Assembly (NCBI GenBank): GCA_050050615.1
Contig: JASFTV010000023.1
Span: 1-19,397 of the forward strand
DNA: 19,397 bases
DNA from: JASFTV01 sp050050615
Lineage (GTDB): Bacteria; Desulfobacterota; DSM-4660; Desulfatiglandales; HGW-15
Direction of reading: 5' to 3'
Below, piece after piece: positions 1 to 5,758 of this stretch. Within the stretch, counting starts at the first letter, position 1. The number at the start of each line of letters is the position of its first letter. The notes below the pieces were generated by a model. That model did no database searches. It saw only the letters and a program-made list of their open reading frames with translations, and was not told the DNA's origin. The position numbers and the translations under genes are program-made.

Positions 1-207
1 ATCTAAAACGAAGACCTTCAAGAGCGTGAGGATTTTGGGGCTGAGCAGGGTCAAAATAATCCCTTTTACGGATGCAGAGACTCTATTAAAGGATGAAATT
101 GTGCTTGCTTGCGTACCGACATGGTGTCTGAACCACGCCGATGTCTTGTATACGATACCCACAACAAATATTGCGCTGGCGATGTAAAAGCTGAGCTCAT
201 AAAACAT
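1..207 (-). CDS. Membrane protein, N-terminal fragment (cytochrome b/NarI-like anchor?)
   Basis: The open frame reads from an ATG at 207 to the window edge, giving 69 residues with no stop. It starts MFYELSFYIASAIFVVGIVY, a hydrophobic helix, followed by a basic, polar loop (KTSAWFRHH) and then a second stretch entering a hydrophobic run near LTLLSPKILTLLKVFVLD. An AGGG-type ribosome binding site lies about 8 nt upstream of the ATG. The pattern resembles the N-terminus of membrane cytochrome-b/NarI-like subunits of Fe-S oxidoreductases in sulfate-reducing and related bacteria. That is a family impression only, because no heme ligands or Fe-S motifs fall inside the fragment. The remaining gene lies to the left of the window. 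A plausible promoter with a palindromic operator is at 584-610, far upstream. Confidence 0.55.
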   Translation of the reverse strand, partial: MFYELSFYIASAIFVVGIVYKTSAWFRHHVGTQASTISSFNRVSASVKGIILTLLSPKILTLLKVFVLD

Positions 208-320
208 GGTATTTTCCCTGAAAAAAGAAAAACTTAGGATAGGGTTTTTGCTTGTGTTTCAAAGTCCCCGGCCCTTCTTGTCCAAAAACGAAGCATTGCT
301 TGATGCGAGGCATGGGAACC

Positions 321-460
321 TAATACAAACGCATTAAGAAAACTGTCATTGCGAGGACCCCGCACTTGATGCGGGGGACGAAGCAATCCCGATGAAAAAG
401 AGATTGCCGTGCCCTACGGGCTCGCAATGACATGTAAACATATTAAGTGCGTTTGTATTA
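321..460. repeat. Palindromic repeat element E1 (REP/MITE-like)
   Basis: This 140 bp element has imperfect terminal inverted repeats (TAATACAAACGCATTAA at 321-337 against its reverse complement at 443-460, with one inserted base). Nested inside are perfect 12-bp arms, TGTCATTGCGAG (344-355) and CTCGCAATGACA (421-432), and a 7-bp hairpin CCCCGCA/TGCGGGG (358-364 and 370-376). It shares the TGTCATT-CGAG core with elements at 2684, 9271 and 9414. It encodes nothing credible. It lies between the left-edge gene and its presumed promoter, so it would be transcribed as leader. Confidence 0.8.
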
Positions 461-583
461 ATTTTCGGGAACCGTGGCGCACCCCGTAAAAACAGGCTCT
501 TAAATTGTTGAAAAGCGTATTTTGTATTTATTTTGGACACCAGTCATACGGCACTGTTTCTAGGGCTTTAGGGCTTTTCAGAA

Positions 584-610
584 ATACTACAGTGTAGTAC
601 CTCATGTCAA
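584..610 (-). promoter_or_regulatory. Candidate sigma-70 promoter with palindromic operator
   Basis: On the minus strand a perfect -35 box TTGACA (605-610) is followed 15 nt later by TAGTAT (584-589). The 15-bp palindrome TACTACAGTGTAGTA (585-599; 7-bp arms around one central base) covers the end of the spacer and the -10 box, a typical repressor position. It points toward the left-edge gene (start 207), with a leader of about 370 nt that contains repeat E1. The 15-nt spacer is short, which lowers confidence. The rest of 461-656 shows no credible gene. Confidence 0.35.
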
Positions 611-656
611 CAAAATAAGTCCATTTCCCCAAACAACAATCCCTTTTTTCGAACCT

Positions 657-1688
657 TTACATTCCTTTTCCGAAAGGGCAGCGGGGATAGCTGCATTCAG
701 GGCAATCGCGGCACAGGCCTCCATGACCAAATAAAGCGAGCTCCTTTTTCCCTATTCGTTCTCCCGCCAAGATGCGAGGCAGAATCAGATCCAGGACGGT
801 CACTCGATGATAGAGGCCGCAGGCAGGAACACCCAGTAACGGTAGGTCTCCCAGGTAGGCTACGAGAAACATGGCACCGGGAAGGGCCGATGCCCCGTAG
901 TGTATTTCGGTCGCTCCAGCAAGGCGGATGCCGTGACGCGTGACATCGTCAGGGTCCACGCTCATGCCCCCGCTAAGAAGGAGCAGATCACAACCCCGCG
1001 CGAGATGGGAACGGATAACCTCGGCGATCGCATGGGCGTCATCCGGAGCAAAATCAAGGGCGAACACCCCGGATCCCAGTCTTTTCACCTTTTCAGTGAG
1101 CACGGAAGCGAACCGATCCTCAATAAGACCCTGATACACCTCATTGCCGGTAATCACTAAACCGACCCTGGCTTGGCGCAAAGGGCTTATCGATAACACG
1201 GACCCATTTTGGCGTGCTATGGCGGCGGCTCGCTCAACGGGAGTGCGTTTCATAACGAGTGGAATCGCTCTCGTTGCAGCGACCAATTCACCCTCTTTCA
1301 CAAGGGTGTTGTTATGGAGGGTGGCACACATCACCTCATCCACCATGTTGAAGGCACCGAGAGAGGCACTATCTACCTTAAGCAACCCGTCCCTTCCTGC
1401 AAAGAGGCTGACTTTCCCTTCTCGCGGTTCTGGTTTCCATGCGACGCCTTCCCCGGAAAGGGCCTCCGCCAGGATCACCGCTGCCTCGTTCTCATGGATT
1501 TCGTCTTCTTCAAGATCAATCATGTAGAGATGATTCTTACCGAGACGCTGAAGGTGACACAAGTCCTCCTCGCAAACCTCGTGGCCCTTCCTGAAGGCAG
1601 GCCCTTTGAATTCGCCGGGTCGTATCTCGGTGACGTCATGGGCCAGATTGGTGCCCACCGCATCCTGTAGCCTTATTTTCCTCAGCAC
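657..1688 (-). CDS. Molybdopterin-binding (MoeA/MoCF-like) protein with Cys-rich tail
   Basis: The protein has 343 residues. The MoCF/MoeA-type molybdopterin-binding fold is visible around residues 174-300: VITGNEVY (about 178-185), SGGMSVDPDDVT (about 239-250) and LPLLGVPAC (about 282-290). The tail carries four cysteines (C326, C329, C332, C337; C-x2-C-x2-C-x4-C), which could hold a metal. The protein is shorter than canonical MoeA (about 400 residues) and appears to lack some MoeA subdomains, so it is more likely a cofactor-handling or maturation protein than the housekeeping molybdenum insertase. The start is a GTG at 1688, preceded by AAGGAGG with 7 nt spacing that lies inside the end of fmdE. 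An upstream ATG at 1721 would overlap fmdE by 31 nt and lacks that site. Only 2 nt separate it from fmdE, implying translational coupling. Confidence 0.8.
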   Translation of the reverse strand: MLRKIRLQDAVGTNLAHDVTEIRPGEFKGPAFRKGHEVCEEDLCHLQRLGKNHLYMIDLEEDEIHENEAAVILAEALSGEGVAWKPEPREGKVSLFAGRDGLLKVDSASLGAFNMVDEVMCATLHNNTLVKEGELVAATRAIPLVMKRTPVERAAAIARQNGSVLSISPLRQARVGLVITGNEVYQGLIEDRFASVLTEKVKRLGSGVFALDFAPDDAHAIAEVIRSHLARGCDLLLLSGGMSVDPDDVTRHGIRLAGATEIHYGASALPGAMFLVAYLGDLPLLGVPACGLYHRVTVLDLILPRILAGERIGKKELALFGHGGLCRDCPECSYPRCPFGKGM

Positions 1689-1690
1689 GG

Positions 1691-2446
1691 TTATGCCTCC
1701 TTCATCCCATATGTTTCCCAAGCAAACGCCGTTTGCGAGCTTTCAGTCTCATGGACCTTCGGCTCATGGTCTTTTATTTGGTGGACTTTACGCCTGTGGC
1801 TACTTTTGGGTAGCTCGCCGGCCCGTTCGGGTGCCCAGTTCATATCCGGCCAAGTGATCTCCCTTGCGTTCTTGAAATATGCGCCTTCGCCACAGGGTCT
1901 GCAAAGTAGGACCCCCTCGACAACCACCTCGCGCCCATCCCGCACCACCTGCCCGCATTGGCTGCAAGAGGCTCTCCGACGCGTAGGCCCGGGTAGATCG
2001 AACTCGCTGATCCGTACTTCGACTTCCTGAACTCGAAAAAGGACACTGTCCGGCATCCTTTTGTACGCTTCCATTTGCTGCGGATATTTTCCCGCCATTT
2101 CTGGAGCAAAAAGTGGAGCCAAATTCCGAGCCTCCTCAGTTGAAATCACCCGAAAGGCCTTCCCCGTTTTGAGGTTGACGAAAGTCGCTGCCATGATACC
2201 GTAGTCCATGAATTTCAGCGATCGACGCCCCAGTTTGACCCCGGTCACATGTGCGACCGCATCTGCGGTGCACCGGTCCATCTCCACGTAAACAATGAGC
2301 TTCTTGATCTGATCATGCCGGCTCGGGTCATCGAAGCCCGTGAGCCGGCAACCCAGCATGGCCATGCGAACGCCTACGACCTGCCCGGGGCAGAGGTGCC
2401 CGTGGGCTGCGGCTGAAGAAGCGAGCAACTCCTCAAATGATCTCAT
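1691..2446 (-). CDS. FmdE family protein (formylmethanofuran dehydrogenase subunit E-like)
   Basis: The protein has 251 residues. The N-terminal FmdE domain carries the signature HGHLCPGQVVGVRMA (residues 15-29), with H17 and C19 as likely metal ligands and C59 in DRCTADAV. A C-terminal zinc-ribbon-like module has C161-x2-C164 and C182-x2-C185. After about residue 210 there is a low-complexity, His/Lys/Glu-rich tail of about 40 residues of unknown role. In bacteria without methanofuran, FmdE-type proteins occur beside molybdenum or tungsten enzyme genes and are thought to help cofactor or metal handling. The direct coupling to a molybdopterin-binding gene supports that here. The ATG at 2446 has a GGAGG site 8-9 nt upstream. 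Function beyond cofactor association is inference. Confidence 0.82.
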   Translation of the reverse strand: MRSFEELLASSAAAHGHLCPGQVVGVRMAMLGCRLTGFDDPSRHDQIKKLIVYVEMDRCTADAVAHVTGVKLGRRSLKFMDYGIMAATFVNLKTGKAFRVISTEEARNLAPLFAPEMAGKYPQQMEAYKRMPDSVLFRVQEVEVRISEFDLPGPTRRRASCSQCGQVVRDGREVVVEGVLLCRPCGEGAYFKNAREITWPDMNWAPERAGELPKSSHRRKVHQIKDHEPKVHETESSQTAFAWETYGMKEA

Positions 2447-2514
2447 CGGTTTTGCCTCCGGATGTCATCGATTGTCTTCCTCTTCACGGGGCTGAAACAG
2501 AGGACAGAGACCTT

Positions 2515-2544
2515 ATGTTAAATCTAACATATCAACCCTCACAA
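2515..2544 (-). promoter_or_regulatory. Candidate promoter/operator for the fmdE operon
   Basis: On the minus strand TTGTGA (-35, 2539-2544) and TAACAT (-10, 2515-2520) are separated by 18 nt, about 70 nt before the fmdE start. The -10 box is one arm of the palindrome ATGTTAAATCTAACAT (2515-2530; 6-bp perfect arms), suggesting an operator. The stretch 2447-3170 holds no gene. Besides this site it contains repeat E2 (2684-2810), a GGCCGT/ACGGCC hairpin (2911-2916 and 2928-2933) and the long direct repeat from 2952. Confidence 0.35.
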
Positions 2545-2683
2545 AAAAGAGGCGATCCGCCCCCATAACTTAAGGCCGCTTATTAATCTGTCACACGGCC
2601 AAACCCCTATGAAAATAATCACGATTGGACAATGTGAAACCCCGTCTCTAAAAAAGACCGACCTAGGTTATGACAGCTGCCTT

Positions 2684-2810
2684 CTATAGTGAATGCATTA
2701 AATAAATTTGCGTCAACAATGTCATTGCGAGCGAAGCGAAGCAATCTCATGAGATTCCTTCGTCGCTTTCGCTCCTCGGAATGACACTTCACTTATTACG
2801 TTTGTTATAG
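2684..2810. repeat. Palindromic repeat element E2 (inverted partner of 9271-9392)
   Basis: This 127 bp element is bounded by CTATAG (2684-2689) and TTATAG (2805-2810). It contains TGTCATTGCGAGCGAAGCGA and, towards the other end, the partial reverse complement TCGGAATGACA. The reverse complement of the whole element matches 9271-9392 almost base for base, including both ends, and the flanks diverge immediately outside. It belongs to the same core family as E1 and E4. Confidence 0.8.
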
Positions 2811-2951
2811 TTTTGTGTATCGCAAATAACTTCACAACCTTCAATCGCAGCGGGGGACCGTCGGCGTTGGTCGGCCAGACCGCAACGATACGCTCCGTAG
2901 CCCTTTCAACGGCCGTTCGACAGGCTCACGGCCCTGAGTAAAATCGAAGGG

Positions 2952-3174
2952 CACCAAGCTCATAATAGTCGCCTCGAAGCAGCCCCAAAGGATAAGCATT
3001 GTTGCAACCTTGATCTTCTGTGCCCGGGACGTCTATTAAAGATTTGGGGGCGGCCACAAGGCACCTGACGAAATGTTGCGGCTCTGCGAAGAGACCCCCC
3101 GCCGGCCCTCAACAGCATGAATCCTCCTATCCTTATAACGGCATATTAAGGTTATTTCTGGGACGCGATGCTAG
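2952..3174. repeat. Long direct repeat, copy 1 (partner at 9734-9956)
   Basis: About 222 bp match 9734-9956 in the same orientation with roughly a dozen substitutions and one indel by eye (about 95% identity). The right boundary is the CTAG at 3171-3174, whose reverse complement provides the TAG stop of the TorD-like gene; homology ends there. The minus strand contains AGGAGG 4 nt before an ATG at 3118, as in copy 2. The frame that follows differs from copy 2 after the indel and closes after about 53 codons, so it is probably not a gene. I recognise no named element. Confidence 0.85.
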
Positions 3175-3812
3175 CAGGCTATTACAATACTCTCCTCTAA
3201 CTCTTTCTTCACAAAGACCCCGGTGCATCTGGCCAAGTTTTTGTAGAACTCTGTCTTTGCGTTTTTCTCTACATGTTGCGCAAACGCGGGCACCCAGGCT
3301 CCTAGGTGCAACTGAAGGAACGCTTTTTGTCTGGTCAGGTGATCAATCGCCCCATCGATATCTCCATGAACAATGGCCTCAATTTCCCTGAAAATCAGAA
3401 AATACATAAACTCGAGTTCCGCAGCGATATGATCAGGCACTTCGTAAAAACCTTCTGAAATGCCCACCCCAGCCTCATGGTACCTGTCTCTGGCGTCCAG
3501 AGTGGAATCGCCCATCACTCTCCTTTCACCTTCCAGATAGACGGATCCATAAGGAGGTGCAAGCAGTTTGTACGGCCCGACAAAAAGCTTGGCATGTTCA
3601 ACCTCTAACGAGCCGAGGTCGTCTTTGCTTGCGAGCGCCTCCGTCATCTTATAAAGATATTGAAAGGCTTCGTCGCACGTGACGGCCATCTGCGGTCCCA
3701 GCTCCTTCAGTTTTTGACCCAATTCCGCGTCCGGCGGGTAGTAGCAATCAGACAAAAGCTTGAATGAATCTCCTCTCGCCTGTTCACGGGACAACAATTC
3801 ATCCGGTTTCAT
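3171..3812 (-). CDS. TorD/DmsD-type redox enzyme maturation chaperone
   Basis: The protein is about 213 residues, a normal length for the TorD/NarJ superfamily of cytoplasmic chaperones. These bind the Tat leader of a molybdopterin catalytic subunit and hold it for cofactor insertion before export. Diagnostic motifs are LFVGPYKLLAPPYGSVYLE in the first half and AAELEFMYFLIFRE in the second, and the whole is predicted helical. It is the last gene of the reductase operon, so its client is almost certainly the protein encoded at 5759-8341. Two in-frame ATGs exist, at 3818 and 3812. GGGAG lies 2 nt from the first and 8 nt from the second, so I chose 3812. The TAG stop lies inside the end of long-repeat copy 1. 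Confidence 0.88.
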   Translation of the reverse strand: MKPDELLSREQARGDSFKLLSDCYYPPDAELGQKLKELGPQMAVTCDEAFQYLYKMTEALASKDDLGSLEVEHAKLFVGPYKLLAPPYGSVYLEGERRVMGDSTLDARDRYHEAGVGISEGFYEVPDHIAAELEFMYFLIFREIEAIVHGDIDGAIDHLTRQKAFLQLHLGAWVPAFAQHVEKNAKTEFYKNLARCTGVFVKKELEESIVIAC

Positions 3813-3880
3813 GTCCATATCTCCCTTCGTCGACCCCTAGAATAATCGTTCCTTTGTGCCCTGATAGAGCTGAATCCCGC

Positions 3881-5020
3881 TCACTCAGTCGCAGCTTCGA
3901 GCTTGAGGTACCGCTCTCCCAAAGTGTACAGAAGCAGCATGATGGCCAGACCGAATATAAAGACGAGCCACTCCCAGACGCTCGGAAAGTATGAAACAAA
4001 CGCTGGAAATTGTTCTGCCTTGGGTCCGACAGGCCGGCTCTGGCCCGCCAATAAAATCTCCATATGCATCGCAAGGACACCGGCGAATACCAGTGCTGAG
4101 GTGACGATCCTTCCGCCGAGACTCGCACGTACCGTAGGAATAAGCACAAGCACGAAAGGCAGAAACAATCCAAGCAGCACCTCAGTATGAAAAATGCGCC
4201 ATGCGCCGAAAGCGTGCTCAAAGCGATGATAGACAAGGAATTCCGGGATCGTGGTTGCCGATTCCATAATGATTTTCAGGAAGGTAAAGATAACGGCAAT
4301 TCCAAGGATGTACGTGAACACTCTTGCAAATCTATCAAACAAAGAAGCATGCGCTTCAGGAACGCCCCGGCCTATGATGCGGTAATAAACCATGCTGTAC
4401 AGCATGAACAACGCCGCACCGCTTAGGAGCGCCATAAGTAGAGCGTATATGGACATCACCGGGCCGAAGTAGGTCACGCGTGACTCGGTTAATCCGAAAA
4501 CAGATCCGATCATAAGCGGCGCGACGAGCGCACATATGAATGCGGCCACCCCCAAGGTCTTGCTGATGCCACTCTCCCAGTCTCCCACGTGCATCTTCCA
4601 GAATTTTAGCACCAGCAGCACCAATTCAAGGCTGTAGATGGCACCCATCCACCAGATGGGCGAGCTCAGGTTTGGGGAAAGAAAGATGTAGACCATGTGA
4701 AACACGGAGCCGAGTTCCAGGCCAATGCAAACAAACGCTCCCACGAGGGTAGCGATGGAGAGGAAGACCAATCGCTTGGCAACGGATTCGTATTCTTTCA
4801 CACCAAACACCAGGGGAACACCTGACAAAAGGGCCAGCCCGGAGCTCGCTAAGGCCAAGAATATGTATGCCCCAAGTGGAAGTGTCCATAGTAACACGTC
4901 ATTGGCATTAAAGAGACCGTGTCCCTCTATGAAGATCTTAAACGTGGTAAGAAGCCCTGCGATGACCGCGATTCCCAGCAGGACAAGCCACGTGCCGTAC
5001 AGTCTTCTCGTTCCGTTCAT
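3881..5020 (-). CDS. NrfD/PsrC-type integral membrane quinol/quinone-interacting subunit
   Basis: The protein has 379 residues, very hydrophobic, with about nine to ten predicted transmembrane helices. The NrfD/PsrC look is clear: an N-terminal helix, a conserved acidic loop, LPLGAYIFLALASSGLALLSG, LELGSVFHMVYIF and a C-terminal HMEILLAGQSRP segment. Proteins of this family exchange electrons between the menaquinone pool and a periplasmic four-cluster Fe-S subunit, and no heme is expected. The start codon immediately follows the TAA stop of the Fe-S gene, and GGGAGG lies 7 nt upstream, within the end of that gene. Arr operons of several bacteria include such a subunit (ArrC), whereas the two-gene Shewanella type lacks it. 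A 68-nt gap separates it from the chaperone gene. Confidence 0.9.
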   Translation of the reverse strand: MNGTRRLYGTWLVLLGIAVIAGLLTTFKIFIEGHGLFNANDVLLWTLPLGAYIFLALASSGLALLSGVPLVFGVKEYESVAKRLVFLSIATLVGAFVCIGLELGSVFHMVYIFLSPNLSSPIWWMGAIYSLELVLLVLKFWKMHVGDWESGISKTLGVAAFICALVAPLMIGSVFGLTESRVTYFGPVMSIYALLMALLSGAALFMLYSMVYYRIIGRGVPEAHASLFDRFARVFTYILGIAVIFTFLKIIMESATTIPEFLVYHRFEHAFGAWRIFHTEVLLGLFLPFVLVLIPTVRASLGGRIVTSALVFAGVLAMHMEILLAGQSRPVGPKAEQFPAFVSYFPSVWEWLVFIFGLAIMLLLYTLGERYLKLEAATE

Positions 5021-5746
5021 TTATACACCTCCCTTGGTTTTTTCATATTGTGCCGGGTTATAGCCTCTAATATAGAACACGTGGGGTTCCGTTCCGATCT
5101 GCTCCCTGAGCCTAAAGGCATGATATTTTCCCAGAAGAAAGCTGACCTTGCTCTTCGGGTCATGAAGATCACCAAATATCCTCGCATCAGCGGGACATGC
5201 TTCGACACAATAGGGCAATTTGCCCTTTTTGACCCTGTGGTCACAAAATGTGCACTTTTCTACCACCCCTTTGGGTCTGACGCCGGGCAGGGTGTCTTCC
5301 CTCTCCGGGTTATAGTAAGGGAGCGCCTTGGTGCCAACCTTCTCGGTGACTTCCTTTGGACTAGGGGTACAATCCTTAATTGAGGCCCCGCCTTCCCGCC
5401 AGAACCCGTGCGGCTTATCCCAGTTGAAGTAGATGACCCCATAGGGACAATTAAACTCACAATACTTGCAACCGATGCACTTCCTGGGGTCGTGCATGGT
5501 GATCCCATTGTCCAGTTTGTGCATCGCCTTTGTTGGGCAACCCCTGACACATGGGGCGTTCGCGCAGTGATTACAGAGTGTGGGGATATAATGATATCTC
5601 ACGTTCGGGAACGTGCCGTAAGTCTCGGTGATCTTGTTCGACCAGAAAATGCCGTCTGGCACGTTGTTTTCATTCTTACACGCTATGCTGCAAGCACCGC
5701 ATCCAACACACCTTTGAAGATCAATGACCATTGCGTATCTTGCCAT
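5021..5746 (-). CDS. Four-cluster [4Fe-4S] electron-transfer subunit (DmsB/PsrB/ArrB type)
   Basis: The protein has 241 residues. Four cysteine groups can each form a [4Fe-4S] cluster with exchanged ligands: C13, C16, C19, C23; C58, C61, C66, C70; C90, C93, C96, C100; and C165, C168, C180, C184. None is missing or substituted, and a further cysteine, C126, is extra. The protein has no signal peptide of its own. Family precedent says it is folded in the cytoplasm and exported with the Tat-tagged catalytic subunit, then carries electrons between the NrfD subunit and the molybdenum site. A strong site (AGGAGG, 8-9 nt) precedes the ATG at 5746, and 12 nt separate it from the catalytic gene. Length and cluster count match ArrB and PsrB equally well. 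Confidence 0.93.
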   Translation of the reverse strand: MARYAMVIDLQRCVGCGACSIACKNENNVPDGIFWSNKITETYGTFPNVRYHYIPTLCNHCANAPCVRGCPTKAMHKLDNGITMHDPRKCIGCKYCEFNCPYGVIYFNWDKPHGFWREGGASIKDCTPSPKEVTEKVGTKALPYYNPEREDTLPGVRPKGVVEKCTFCDHRVKKGKLPYCVEACPADARIFGDLHDPKSKVSFLLGKYHAFRLREQIGTEPHVFYIRGYNPAQYEKTKGGV

Positions 5747-5758
5747 TTGGCTTACCTC

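Noticed and set aside
346..540. 64-codon minus-strand frame left of the molybdopterin-binding gene
   Set aside because: It starts with GTG without a ribosome binding site, more than half lies in palindromic element E1, and it shows no domain.
1840..2109. 89-codon frame inside fmdE
   Set aside because: It lies in another frame of a well-supported gene and shows no motif.
2543..2561. Possible rho-independent terminator on the minus strand (GGCG-ATC-CGCC followed by a T run)
   Set aside because: The stem is only 4 bp, it lies 600 nt from the nearest upstream gene end, and it overlaps the better-supported candidate promoter of fmdE.
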